DNA of 64,000 nucleotides from Gammaproteobacteria bacterium UBA2965 (GTDB lineage Bacteria > Pseudomonadota > Gammaproteobacteria > Pseudomonadales > Azotimanducaceae): NCBI GenBank assembly GCA_002348385.1, contig DEBD01000013.1:401633-465632 (forward strand), given 5' to 3'. Each line of letters opens with the position of its first letter. The first letter of the stretch is position 1. Below the pieces are notes generated by a model. The model worked only from the letters and a program-made list of their open reading frames with translations. It had not been told where the DNA came from and ran no database searches. Shown here in pieces: positions 25,731 to 34,425 of this stretch. Made by a program: the position numbers and the translations under genes.

Positions 25731-27023
25731 CTAGCCCTTGCGCAGCCACAGGGAGCTGGCGCCCTTCATACCACCAAACAGCTCCGGCTTTTTGTCCGGA
25801 TGCAACTCGTAGTCGGGCATGCGCTGATGCAGCAGCTGCAGGCCGATGCGCAGCTCGCGGCGGGCAAGATGAATCCCCAGGCAGCGGTGCGGACCGTGTC
25901 CGAACCCCATATGCCGATTGGGCACACGGTCGTAGATGATCTCATCAGGATTTTCAAACTGTTCCGGGTCCCGGTTGCCGGCCATGGTTGGGCACATCAC
26001 CTGGTCGCCGGCGTGCATCGAGGCGCCTTCAAACTCCTTTTCCTCGGTCACGCGGCGCGGCAACAGCACGATGGCGTGGGTCCTGACCAGTTCCTCGACG
26101 GCCAATGTGAGCTTCTGCGAATCGTCCATCAGGGCGATGAACTCGCGGCGCTTGTCTGGCTGCTCGGCGAAGGTTTTGACGATCAATCCCATGGCAGACG
26201 CTACCGTGTCGAGCCCAGCCATGAACATCAGAAACAGCGTGTCCAGCAGCTCTTCGTTGGTGAGCGGTCGCTCGCCGTCGTACTCGGAAGCGATAAGCTG
26301 ACTGATCATGTCGTTCCGCGCATGCTCGCGGCGCTGCTCCAGCAACCCCCCGAAATATTCGTACAGCGCTGCCGCCGTAGCCCCGTATACTTGCCCGGCC
26401 ACCTCCGAGGGAAGTTCCCCCTCGTCTGGGGTTTGAAGGCCCAACTCCTTGGCCTTAGCCACCGCCAGCGCACGACCGGCGGAATGACCATCGGTTGCAT
26501 GCATGAGGGTGTTTTTCCAATCCATGAGCTGCTCGTAGTCATCAAGCGGAAAGCCAAACAGCTCACAGAAGATCACTGTGGGGAAGGGATCCGCAAAATC
26601 AGCGACGAAGTCGAACTCGTCCTTCTGCAGCATTTTGTCGAGCAGTTCACCGGCGAAGTCCCATAGATGAGGCTCCATGGCGGTCATGGCCTCCGGCGTA
26701 AACCACTTGTTCATGATGCGCCGGTACGCAGTATGCGAAGGCGGATCGATGGCCTGGGGAATCCAGGGGCGCTGAGGATAGTCGCTGCTTTGGCTCGAGA
26801 ACACGTCGGTATCGCTCAAACAAGCGCTGATATCGTCGTAGCGCGTCAGCAACCAACCCCCATTGAACTGACGCCGGTATGCGAGCTGCTCGGTTCTTGC
26901 CACGGGGAGGTGCTCACGCAACAGCGCATAGGATTCAAACTCGTGCTCCAGCCACTCGGAGGTATACGGGTCGTAACCCCGAGCCACGGACACCGCCCGG
27001 TTGAGATTCTTTCGGTCACTCAT
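25731..27023 (-). CDS. Cytochrome P450
   Basis: A 430-residue bacterial class I P450. The I-helix motif AGLDT is at 269-273, the ExxR motif ELVR at 311-314, and the heme loop FGHGPHRC ends at Cys381. All three match consensus. It is first in the unit P450-ferredoxin-AttH/CrtC-like-ALDH, consistent with terminal methyl hydroxylation followed by oxidation to an acid. A promoter and the shared operator lie directly upstream at 27038-27065. Confidence 0.93.
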   Translation of the reverse strand: MSDRKNLNRAVSVARGYDPYTSEWLEHEFESYALLREHLPVARTEQLAYRRQFNGGWLLTRYDDISACLSDTDVFSSQSSDYPQRPWIPQAIDPPSHTAYRRIMNKWFTPEAMTAMEPHLWDFAGELLDKMLQKDEFDFVADFADPFPTVIFCELFGFPLDDYEQLMDWKNTLMHATDGHSAGRALAVAKAKELGLQTPDEGELPSEVAGQVYGATAAALYEYFGGLLEQRREHARNDMISQLIASEYDGERPLTNEELLDTLFLMFMAGLDTVASAMGLIVKTFAEQPDKRREFIALMDDSQKLTLAVEELVRTHAIVLLPRRVTEEKEFEGASMHAGDQVMCPTMAGNRDPEQFENPDEIIYDRVPNRHMGFGHGPHRCLGIHLARRELRIGLQLLHQRMPDYELHPDKKPELFGGMKGASSLWLRKG

Positions 27024-27037
27024 GGCAACACCAAATA

Positions 27038-27065
27038 TCTATAACTTGGTTAGATGATAAGCCAA
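27038..27065 (-). promoter_or_regulatory. Candidate promoter of the P450-ferredoxin unit
   Basis: On the minus strand TTGGCT (27065-27060) and TATAGA (27043-27038) are 16 bases apart. The operator copy at 27041-27053 covers the spacer and -10 box, so bound regulator would block polymerase. Confidence 0.45.
27041..27053. promoter_or_regulatory. Shared operator palindrome upstream of the P450 gene
   Basis: ATAACTTGGTTAG contains TAAC-TTG-GTTA, perfect arms with a 3-base centre. Flanks add ATCT to the left and AT to the right, so the wider site approaches TCTAAC-N3-GTTAGA. It starts 18 bases before the P450 start codon. Confidence 0.6.
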
Positions 27066-27130
27066 TCATCGGCGGCGGCAAACGGCTACGTCGCGGCTGC
27101 CGATTGTATGCGGCCGGACCAATCGCCTGC

Positions 27131-28345
27131 CTACAACAGGATGCCCTCGAACTTGGCCTGTAGGATCGCGTCCATATCCATCCCGAGCTCCATCATCACC
27201 TCTTCGGTGTGCTCGCCCAGCGAGGGTGCCGGCCTGGTCGGACACACTTCGCGGCCGAATTGCACCGGCACGCTGACATGGGTCAACGACCGTCCATCGG
27301 GATAGGCCACTTCCTGCACGTACTCGTTGGCAACGGCCTGCACGTCCTCGTGCATCTCGCCGACCTGCTTGACCACATCCCACTGACCTTCCTGGGTCGC
27401 CAGAATGGTCTTCCACTCCTCCAGCGTGTGCTGGGCAAACACCTCATCGAGCGCGGCGATGCACGCCTCGATGTTCTGTGCACGTAACGCGTCCGAGGCG
27501 AAATCCGCATGCTCCGCCAGATCTTCGCGGCCCGCCGCCTTGCAAAAGCCCGGCCAGTAGCGCTGGCCCTGCAGCATGCACAGGGCAACGAAGCGTCCGT
27601 CAGAGGTCCGGTAGCTGTTGACCAGTGGATTGGGCATGGCGGTGCGCTTGCTCTTCGGCATTTCCTGCACGCCCATGATCTTGGATCCGACGATATTCGG
27701 CTGCATGGCCCACATGCCGCTGGCCAGCAAGGCACCGTCCACCACGGTGGCTTCTCCGGTCAGGGCACGCTGCGCGATCGCCGCGGCGATACCACCAGCC
27801 AGCACCAACCCGCTTTGACCGTCGCCAAACGCCCCGCAGGGCATGCTCAACGGATATGGGACCGATTCGGGGGTTACTGCCGACGCCAACCCCGAGCGGC
27901 TCCAGAAGGAGATGGAATCGTATCCGCCTTTTTCGGCGTCCGGCCCCTTGGCGCCTTGGCCGCTGCCTGCCGCATAGATGATGTTCGAATTGCGCGCCCG
28001 TACGTCGTCAACGTCGATGCCCAGCTTTCTGCGCGCCGGCGGCAACAGGCTGGTTAGAAACACGTCAGCCTCGTCCACCATCTTGAACAGCAGCTCCCGC
28101 GCTCCTTCCACCTTCAGGTCCATGGCAACGCTGCGCTTGCCGCGATTGAAGATGTCGTACATGAAGGAGTAGCCGAGTTCGGCAGGGTTGAGCCCCGAGT
28201 AATTGAGACCCCGAATGGGATCGCCGTCGGGGGTTTCGATCTTGATGACCGACGCACCCCAGTCAGAGAGCACGGCACCCGCAGACGGCACGTAGGCCCA
28301 CATGGAAACCTCGACCACCTTCAAGCCTTTCAACGGTTGGCTCAT
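27131..28345 (-). CDS. CaiB/BaiF family CoA-transferase
   Basis: A 404-residue family III CoA-transferase. The N-terminus (GLKVVEVSMWAYVPSAGAVLSDWGASVIKIE) is typical, and the catalytic Asp region is CGAFGDGQSGLVLAGG. These enzymes move CoA between carboxylic acids without ATP. Its paralogue is encoded 40 bases upstream on the same strand, and two such subunits often form a heteromer in steroid and bile-acid clusters. It would activate the acid made by the P450/ALDH route. Confidence 0.9.
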   Translation of the reverse strand: MSQPLKGLKVVEVSMWAYVPSAGAVLSDWGASVIKIETPDGDPIRGLNYSGLNPAELGYSFMYDIFNRGKRSVAMDLKVEGARELLFKMVDEADVFLTSLLPPARRKLGIDVDDVRARNSNIIYAAGSGQGAKGPDAEKGGYDSISFWSRSGLASAVTPESVPYPLSMPCGAFGDGQSGLVLAGGIAAAIAQRALTGEATVVDGALLASGMWAMQPNIVGSKIMGVQEMPKSKRTAMPNPLVNSYRTSDGRFVALCMLQGQRYWPGFCKAAGREDLAEHADFASDALRAQNIEACIAALDEVFAQHTLEEWKTILATQEGQWDVVKQVGEMHEDVQAVANEYVQEVAYPDGRSLTHVSVPVQFGREVCPTRPAPSLGEHTEEVMMELGMDMDAILQAKFEGILL

Positions 28346-28385
28346 CTCGACATCCTCTCCTATACGAAAACTTTAAGTCGACTGG

Positions 28386-29597
28386 CTACAACAGCACGCT
28401 GTCGCCGCGAAGTCGAGCGATTTGATCGGCTGAGAGGCCCAGCTCGGACATGACCTCATCGGTATGCTCGCCGTAGCCAGGACTGGCTCTAAGCTCTCCG
28501 ATGGGCGACTCGTCGAACTGACCGGGCGTCGAGGCCGCCAGATAGTCACCATCCCCGGCCGACACCCGCGTGATGATCCCGCTCTCCAGCGCTTGCTGGT
28601 CGTGGATCACCTCGGCAGGATTCAGGAGGGGCGCCCACACGCCTTCCATGGTGAACAAGATCTCGTTCCACTGCGCCAGCGTTTTCGTTTCGAACGCGCT
28701 TTGCAACTCCTCGACCAATGCATCCGCATTGGCCATCTTCGCCGGCTCATCCACGAATCGCTCATCGGCCAACAGATCTTCGCGGCCTAGCCGGCGGGCA
28801 AGGTCCGCAAACCAACGGTCCTGTAGAAAGCACAACGACAACCAACGGTCGTCTTTGGTGCGGTACAGGCGCACCAGGGGGTGTCCGCCACCTCCCCGGC
28901 GCAGCGTGATGGGTTCGCCAGGCTTGGCACCCGACAAGCTGGCACCCGTGAGCGACTGGGTCATGATATAGGCGCCCATCAGGTACAACGCATGATCCAC
29001 CACCGCGCCCTTGCCTGTGCGCTCACGGCGGAACAGGGCAGCGGAAATGGCGCCCGCCAGCGTCGCACCGCCAGTCAGGTCGCCCACAGATCCGGGCTGC
29101 TGAGGGGGAGGACCCGATTCCGGCGTTTGCGCGAAGCCGGAACCAGAGCGGCACCAGGAGGACGGGTAATCAAAACCCCCGTGCTCCGCCATGGGCCCCT
29201 GCATGCCGTAGCCCGTGCCGCGGGCGTATATGAGTCGGGGATTGCGCACCATCAGGTCTTCCGGCTCGATTTTCATCTTGCGCCGGGCGCTGGTGCGCAG
29301 GTTGGTGGTAAACACGTCGGCTTCTTCGACCAGCCGATACAACTGCTCACGGCCGGCATCTTGGGTCAAATCCAAGGCCACCGAGCGCTTACCCCGATTC
29401 GCCACCTCGAAATACTCGTTTCGGGTCTGCCCCGGGCGCTGCAGGATCAGCATGTTGCGAGCAGGGTCGCCACCACCCACGGTGCGCTCTATCTTGATGA
29501 CATCCGCGCCCCAATCAGCCAGTACCACTCCCGCAGCCGGGACAAACGTATGCTCGGCAACCTCGATCACCCGCACGCCTTCCATCAAGTCATACAT
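28386..29597 (-). CDS. CaiB/BaiF family CoA-transferase
   Basis: A 403-residue family III CoA-transferase, paralogous to the neighbouring one. The N-terminal GVRVIEVAEHTFVPAAGVVLADWGADVIKIE and the Asp in SVGDLTGGATLAGA match the family. Both proteins share the C-terminal GEHTDEVMSELG-type ending. The tandem placement suggests either a heterodimer or two enzymes for successive acids. It starts 9 bases downstream of the GST gene's stop. Confidence 0.9.
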   Translation of the reverse strand: MYDLMEGVRVIEVAEHTFVPAAGVVLADWGADVIKIERTVGGGDPARNMLILQRPGQTRNEYFEVANRGKRSVALDLTQDAGREQLYRLVEEADVFTTNLRTSARRKMKIEPEDLMVRNPRLIYARGTGYGMQGPMAEHGGFDYPSSWCRSGSGFAQTPESGPPPQQPGSVGDLTGGATLAGAISAALFRRERTGKGAVVDHALYLMGAYIMTQSLTGASLSGAKPGEPITLRRGGGGHPLVRLYRTKDDRWLSLCFLQDRWFADLARRLGREDLLADERFVDEPAKMANADALVEELQSAFETKTLAQWNEILFTMEGVWAPLLNPAEVIHDQQALESGIITRVSAGDGDYLAASTPGQFDESPIGELRASPGYGEHTDEVMSELGLSADQIARLRGDSVLL

Positions 29598-29606
29598 ATC
29601 AACCCC

Positions 29607-30260
29607 TTACTGAAACCACTCGGTGACCGACGCGCTCAGACCTTCGTCGGCGAACACGCGTTCCACAGCCGGCCGGCCCAGCATACGCTCGTGGTGGGCC
29701 GCCAGGTTCGGAAACAAACTCCAATCTCCACGGTCTCCCATGCCCAGGTAGTTTGCATACACGAACAGATACGGATCCGATAGCGAGAACGCATCCCCAT
29801 GCACCCACTCCCTACCATCCGCAAGCTGCCCCTCGACCACCCGAAAGTACTCGTTGGCGAGTTCCGGCACCTTCTTCGCCAGCGCGGATGCCGCGTCATC
29901 CCCATCGGCATAGTCCCCCGGCCGCGAGATCTGCCGGAACGCGATATGCACTGAAGTGGCCATGAATACGTTGAACGCGAGAATCTGATTCGCCAGCAGC
30001 AAGTCATGCTCCGGCAACAAATCGGATTCCGGATGGGTCTGCGCGATGTAGTTCGCAATGGCTGGGTTTTCCGTCAGAATGCCGTCGTCCGTGACAAGTG
30101 CCGGCACGCGCGCCTTCGGATTGATCGCCAGAAACCAGTCCGCAAACTGGTCCCCCGCCGCGAAGCTGATGGCTTGTGCCTGGTAGTGCGCGCCCGACTC
30201 TTCCAGAACGATGTGGCTGATCAGCGAGCAGGCACCCGCAGAGTAATAGAGTTTTAACAT
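29607..30260 (-). CDS. Glutathione S-transferase family protein
   Basis: A 217-residue GST. The thioredoxin-like N-terminal domain is MLKLYYSAGACSLISHIVLEESG, with KARVPAL (cis-Pro) and DGILTENPAIANYI (the ExxAI glutathione site), followed by an all-helical C-terminal domain. It resembles beta-class bacterial GSTs. In a P450 operon it may conjugate or isomerise an electrophilic intermediate, or reduce an ether. The ATG at 30260 is chosen because the family starts at this point; the frame is open to 30419. Confidence 0.85.
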   Translation of the reverse strand: MLKLYYSAGACSLISHIVLEESGAHYQAQAISFAAGDQFADWFLAINPKARVPALVTDDGILTENPAIANYIAQTHPESDLLPEHDLLLANQILAFNVFMATSVHIAFRQISRPGDYADGDDAASALAKKVPELANEYFRVVEGQLADGREWVHGDAFSLSDPYLFVYANYLGMGDRGDWSLFPNLAAHHERMLGRPAVERVFADEGLSASVTEWFQ

Positions 30261-30316
30261 GTCGGCATTCTCACACAGGCTCCTGGATAGGCCCGATCCA
30301 TTTTGGATTCCAAGGG

Positions 30317-31576
30317 CTACTTCCAGATGATCGGCAATGACGGGGCCGCGATCAGGCCAGGAAATACGGAGAGATCCGCGTCGGGCTGCATGCGAAACTC
30401 GGGGACGTGCTCGAACCACTCTTCCAGCGCCACCCTGAGCTCACGGCGGGCTAGATGGGAGCCCATGCACCGGTGGGGCCCGCCGGCCAGCGTAAAGTGG
30501 CGAATGGGCTTGCGATCGACCTGTATCTCGCGCGGGCAGGAGAACTCTGCGGGATCGAAGTTGCCAGCGATGTTCAGGCACACCACATAGTCGCCTTCCT
30601 TCACCTGAACGCCACACAGCTCGGTGTCCTTTTTGGCCCATCGCGATGAATTCACCAGGGGCTGCGTCCGAAGGAACTCCTCCACAGCGTTGGGAATAAG
30701 CTCCCGCTCGGTGCGCAGGCGACGTTGCAGCGGTGCATCCATTGCCAACCGCCGAAATATCAACGACAACGACGCCGCGACGGTATCCAGACCCCCTACC
30801 CAGAGGAAAAACATCATGCCGATCACCTCATCGTCGGTAAGCGACTTACCGTCGATGCTGCCATTCACGATGTAGCTGCCCAGGTCATCGCGCGGTGTTG
30901 CCTTGGTCGCTTCAATGAACTCGCGAATATAGGCGATGGCATTGCCCGCTCCGAACTTCACCTTTTCGGGATCACGATTGCTGTGCAGAATGGAGTACTC
31001 CCACTCGAGAAAATCCTCGAACTTGGACAACGGATAACCCATGAGCTGCAGGAATATGCGAACCGGAAAGACGCGACCGAACTCGTAGCTGAAATCGCAC
31101 TCGCCCTTGGCGATTACCTGGTCGATCAACTCGTTGGCAACCGAACGTATACGCGGCTCCATGTCGTCCACCGCGCCCGGCGAGAACCAGGGGTCGAGAA
31201 AGTTCCGGTATTTCTTGTGCTCCGGCGGGTCGATACCCAGCGGAATCATCGGCCAGGTCTCCCCAACGGTGGACTGAAACCCGGCAGCACCCACGTTCGA
31301 CCACACCTCCGAATTGGTATACACCTGTTTGATGTCCTGGTACCGGGTCGCCACCCACGCGCCGGCACCGCGGATGGTGGTCATACCAGGGGCGTAAAAA
31401 ATCGGCGGGATGTCATCTTCCTCGAATATGCGAGCCGTCTTGCTGAACGGCTCCATCAAGGTGTTTGCCTCGAAGGTCTTCAGAAAGTCGTAGTCTTTGA
31501 CCAGCTCCGCGGGGACGTGATCCGGAACTTCAAATCCGTCGGGGAGCGGTATTTCGGTTTTGTACGTTCGGTTCAT
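30317..31576 (-). CDS. Cytochrome P450 with altered heme loop
   Basis: A 419-residue P450. GGLDT (261-265) is the I-helix motif, EFLR (300-303) is ExxR, and the heme cysteine is Cys370 in LAGGPHRCMG. The conserved Phe seven residues before the Cys is Leu here. The start at 31576 is chosen because GGAG lies eight bases before it; the ATG at 31582 is too close to that site. It lies within the SDR-SDR-P450-GST-CaiB-CaiB unit and has no ferredoxin of its own nearby except those at 25529 and 33252. Confidence 0.92.
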   Translation of the reverse strand: MNRTYKTEIPLPDGFEVPDHVPAELVKDYDFLKTFEANTLMEPFSKTARIFEEDDIPPIFYAPGMTTIRGAGAWVATRYQDIKQVYTNSEVWSNVGAAGFQSTVGETWPMIPLGIDPPEHKKYRNFLDPWFSPGAVDDMEPRIRSVANELIDQVIAKGECDFSYEFGRVFPVRIFLQLMGYPLSKFEDFLEWEYSILHSNRDPEKVKFGAGNAIAYIREFIEATKATPRDDLGSYIVNGSIDGKSLTDDEVIGMMFFLWVGGLDTVAASLSLIFRRLAMDAPLQRRLRTERELIPNAVEEFLRTQPLVNSSRWAKKDTELCGVQVKEGDYVVCLNIAGNFDPAEFSCPREIQVDRKPIRHFTLAGGPHRCMGSHLARRELRVALEEWFEHVPEFRMQPDADLSVFPGLIAAPSLPIIWK

Positions 31577-31602
31577 TGTCATTGCTCCGTAGTGTGATAC
31601 CA

Positions 31603-32367
31603 CTAACTCGTGGAATACCCGCCGTTGACCGGAATTGTTTGACCGGTAACCCAGGAAGCTTCTCCTGAAGCCAGCCAAACGACGGTTGAGGCCACATCAG
31701 CGGGCTGACCCAGACGACCCGTTGGGTAGTGCTTGAGCTGTTTGGCCAACCGCTGGGCGTCCGGGGGCCGTTCCGGACTGGCAATGGATCCGAGTGCCAA
31801 GCAGTTACAGGTAATTCCGTAGGCGCCTACCTCTTTGGCTAGCGCACGCGAGAACCCGGCCGCGCCCGCCTTTGCTGCCGCGTACACGGCCTGGTTGCGT
31901 TCGCCCACGCGGCCTGCGTCAGACACGATGCAGACAACACGTCCATACTCGCGCTCGATCATGCCCGAAATCAGTGCATGGGTAACACGCAGCACGCCAT
32001 ACAGATTCAGATCGATCATGGTGGGCCAATCTTCGGGATCAGAGTCTGCAAACCGTTCCAACAACATGCCATCTGCGGGAATTCCCGCGTTGTTGACCAA
32101 CACGTCCACACCACCCCAGGATCGCAGCACCGGCTGCACAAGCTGCTCGACGTCCGCCTGACAAGTAACATCGCCCATGGCAACTTGGGCCACGCCGCCC
32201 TGCTGCTCGATCTCAGCGACCACGGATCGAGCACGATCCTCAAACAAATCATTCACGGCGACACGAGCGCCCTGTCTGGCCAGCGCCCTAGAGATGGCGG
32301 CCCCTACGCCCTGGCCAGCACCGGTGACCAGTGCGACGCGTCCGTCCAAGGAGAACATGCTACTCAC
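31603..32367 (-). CDS. Short-chain dehydrogenase/reductase (FabG-like)
   Basis: A 254-residue classical SDR: TGAGQGVG near residues 16-23, VNNAGIPADG, a serine in CIVSDAG, YAAAK and a C-terminus GQTIPVNGGYS. It is the second gene of the leftward unit beginning at 33168, 33 bases after the first SDR and 26 bases before the P450 start. It probably oxidises the alcohol produced by hydroxylation or beta-oxidation. Confidence 0.88.
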   Translation of the reverse strand: MSSMFSLDGRVALVTGAGQGVGAAISRALARQGARVAVNDLFEDRARSVVAEIEQQGGVAQVAMGDVTCQADVEQLVQPVLRSWGGVDVLVNNAGIPADGMLLERFADSDPEDWPTMIDLNLYGVLRVTHALISGMIEREYGRVVCIVSDAGRVGERNQAVYAAAKAGAAGFSRALAKEVGAYGITCNCLALGSIASPERPPDAQRLAKQLKHYPTGRLGQPADVASTVVWLASGEASWVTGQTIPVNGGYSTS

Positions 32368-32400
32368 GCAACGGTACTCGGGGCGTGGGTATCAACGGTA

Positions 32401-33168
32401 CTATCCATCCCGCAGCTCCAGCACGTCGATGCTGGCGTTGTCGGGTTGCTGCAACATATGCACCACCGAGCGCGCCGTCGCGCGCGGGTCTATGCCGTCT
32501 CCCTCGTACTCGATGAAGCCACCTGAATAGGCTTCTTCAAAGAACGCTTTCGCGCGTTCAGGGTCCCAACGCGAGCCGCCTTGTCGGCCGGGAACCGCCA
32601 CCCGCCCTGAGCGCAGCACACCGATCCGAATGCCTTCGGCGTAAAGCTCACGCTTCAAACCGCGACTCAACGACTCCACCGCCGCCTTGGTCGCGGAATA
32701 GCCGGTAAGGTAAGGGAACGGCCGCAACACGGCTTCGGAAGTAATACTGATGATGTGACCGGTACCGGCGGCGCGCATGCGAACCGCTGCCTCCCGGATG
32801 CAATAGAGCACACCCAGCAGGTTCGTCTCTATCGTTTCATGTAGCTCTTCGTCTGTTGCATCCGCGACTCGATAGATCGAGATCACGGCCGCATTGTTGA
32901 CAAGAGCAGCCACGGGACCCAAACCCTCGTCCACGCGAGCAAAGGCGCCCCGAACGCTGTCGGGGTCGCGTATGTCACAGGAGATCGCCAGCACGTCACC
33001 ACCCAAGTGTGCGGCGGCTTGCTCCAGCACATCCGCGCGCCGGCCCAGAATTGCAACGCGCATTCCTTCGGCGAGCAGCGCTTCGCTGATGTAGAAGCCC
33101 ACGCCGCTGTGCCCCCCGGTCACCACGGCTACACGACCCCTCAGTTCTGTAACGCCCGGATCCGCCAT
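32401..33168 (-). CDS. Short-chain dehydrogenase/reductase
   Basis: A 255-residue SDR with TGGHSGVG as cofactor motif, VNNAAV, a serine in SITSEAV and YSATK as YxxxK. The ATG at 33168 is preferred over the GTG at 33180 because a GGTGGGGGC ribosome binding site is placed correctly for it. It is first in a leftward operon and is divergent from a ferredoxin gene; the 83-base gap holds a copy of the shared operator. Confidence 0.87.
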   Translation of the reverse strand: MADPGVTELRGRVAVVTGGHSGVGFYISEALLAEGMRVAILGRRADVLEQAAAHLGGDVLAISCDIRDPDSVRGAFARVDEGLGPVAALVNNAAVISIYRVADATDEELHETIETNLLGVLYCIREAAVRMRAAGTGHIISITSEAVLRPFPYLTGYSATKAAVESLSRGLKRELYAEGIRIGVLRSGRVAVPGRQGGSRWDPERAKAFFEEAYSGGFIEYEGDGIDPRATARSVVHMLQQPDNASIDVLELRDG

Positions 33169-33196
33169 ATACGCCCCCACCCAGGTCCGAATATAT

Positions 33197-33209
33197 CTAA
33201 CCTAGTTAT
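33197..33209. promoter_or_regulatory. Shared operator palindrome between SDR and ferredoxin genes
   Basis: CTAACCTAGTTAT contains TAAC-CTA-GTTA, identical in its 11-base core to the copy at 17213. Its flanks (TATC on the left, CT on the right) extend the symmetry. It can serve both the leftward SDR-P450-CaiB operon and the rightward ferredoxin; TATAGT at 33217-33222 is a possible -10 box for the latter. Confidence 0.6.
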
Positions 33210-33251
33210 CTTTGTGTATAGTCATCCGCCGGCGCGGGATGGAGGATGACT

Positions 33252-33446
33252 GTGCGCGCAATCTGCGACAAATCGATTTGCCAGGGGCACGGCCGATGCG
33301 AAGCCATGGCGCCCGAGATCTATAAGCTGGACGACAACGGCTACCACGCCCTTGAGGAAATCGAAGTGCCCGCCGGACTCGAGGACCAGGCGAGACTAGG
33401 CGCCGCGTCCTGCCCGGAAGAGGCCCTCACCATCGTCGACGACTGA
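33252..33446 (+). CDS. One-cluster ferredoxin, P450-associated type
   Basis: A 64-residue ferredoxin with CQGHGRC near the N-terminus and SCPEEAL near the end, the CxxHxxC...CP pattern of [3Fe-4S] P450 redox partners. An ATG at 33246 directly abuts the GGAGG, which leaves no spacing, whereas the GTG at 33252 has an ideal 6-base spacing; the GTG is chosen. It is divergent from the operon that contains a P450 without adjacent ferredoxin, which it may serve. It converges with the GntR gene. Confidence 0.87.
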   Translation: MRAICDKSICQGHGRCEAMAPEIYKLDDNGYHALEEIEVPAGLEDQARLGAASCPEEALTIVDD

Positions 33447-33453
33447 TCCGGAT

Positions 33454-34224
33454 CTAGCCCAATACCTCGACGACGCTGTCATCGTCGACACTCTGAAAAA
33501 GGATCTTCCCCGAGCGCTTAATGTGATTGGCGTGATGCCGCTCAGCGCCGTCGGCATCACCCGCCTCTACCAGGCTCAGCAGCTTTTTCTCCGATCTCAC
33601 GCCCAGTTTGGCCTTTTCCACATCGTAGCTCGACCCCACCACGTTGAGTAGAAAAGCCTCCCAGATGCCGTAGATTGTGTGGCCGATTAACGTCAGGGTT
33701 TCGTTTCCGGAACCCTCAATGAGCATCAAGTTGAACTCCGCACTGTGGTGCCCGTAGGCCTCTGGGTCATCGATATGCAATTCGGTGTCGCTGATGCGCT
33801 GGTGCAACTCGTTGATGAGCTCAGCAGGGCGCCGCATCGCCAGCAGGCGGACCGCGTGCGGCTCGAAGAGCAAGCGCGCGTCGTGAACATCACGCAGTGT
33901 CGTTTTGCGCGCCTGAAGATAGAGGCCGGCGTAGCGCGACACCACCTCAACATCCGGCAGATAGACACGGGCGCCACCACGAGACCCTCGCGATACGCTG
34001 ATGAGCTGCTCGGTTTCCAGAATTCGGAAGGCCTCACGCATGGTCGGACGAGAAATCCCGAATTCCTCGATGAGCGTCGACTCCGGAGGGAGATTATCAC
34101 CTTCCTGCAGCTCTCCCCGAATGATCCTACGACGCAGCTCCCCCGCAACCAGCTCGGCCGTTTTCGGTACGCGCATCAGATCTATAACTCCTGCGCGCCT
34201 TTGCCCGCGAGCTGCGTTGACCAT
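33454..34224 (-). CDS. FadR-family GntR transcriptional regulator
   Basis: A 256-residue regulator, paralogue of the one at 12080. The winged helix-turn-helix spans about residues 46-90 (LPPESTLIEEFGISRPTMREAF, wing SRGSRGGARVYLP), followed by an FCD-type helical domain with HHSAEFNLML. An ATG at 34176 with AGGAG upstream is an alternative start. It is divergent from the hotdog hydratase gene, and the most symmetrical copy of the shared operator lies between them. It is the leading candidate for the protein that reads that site. Confidence 0.88.
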   Translation of the reverse strand: MVNAARGQRRAGVIDLMRVPKTAELVAGELRRRIIRGELQEGDNLPPESTLIEEFGISRPTMREAFRILETEQLISVSRGSRGGARVYLPDVEVVSRYAGLYLQARKTTLRDVHDARLLFEPHAVRLLAMRRPAELINELHQRISDTELHIDDPEAYGHHSAEFNLMLIEGSGNETLTLIGHTIYGIWEAFLLNVVGSSYDVEKAKLGVRSEKKLLSLVEAGDADGAERHHANHIKRSGKILFQSVDDDSVVEVLG

Positions 34225-34341
34225 GTTGCGAATTCCCCAAACTCGGATGTTGGTATACCGCCGAATTATCTATCTGTTTCGACCAAGCGTCCACGCATTT
34301 CCCGGCGCAGGCGCAGAAGATTGCGGGTTGGCGGCACCAAA

Positions 34342-34360
34342 TATCTAAATACGTTAGATA
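34342..34360. promoter_or_regulatory. Most symmetrical operator copy, upstream of the hotdog hydratase
   Basis: TATCTAA and TTAGATA are perfect 7-base arms around ATACG. The inner 13 bases (34345-34357) align with the motif at 17213, 27041, 33197 and 46866. It lies upstream of the -35 box of the rightward operon and about 120 bases before the divergent GntR gene, so it may also serve autoregulation. Confidence 0.6.
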
Positions 34361-34363
34361 CAT

Positions 34364-34391
34364 TTGACTCGCTATTTAGTGGCTGTATGCT
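34364..34391 (+). promoter_or_regulatory. Sigma70-like promoter of the hotdog-VOC-HAD-crotonase operon
   Basis: TTGACT (34364-34369) and TATGCT (34386-34391) are separated by 16 bases. The -10 box covers an ATG at 34387 that would otherwise look like a start, which supports the downstream GTG start at 34426. The operator sits four bases upstream of the -35 box. Confidence 0.55.
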
Positions 34392-34425
34392 CAAGCGTTC
34401 GGCGAACCAATCGGGGGATTTACCG

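Noticed and set aside
34387..34425. ATG at 34387 as start of the hotdog hydratase
   Set aside because: It falls in a -10 box with TTGACT 16 bases upstream, and the GTG at 34426 has the better ribosome binding site.
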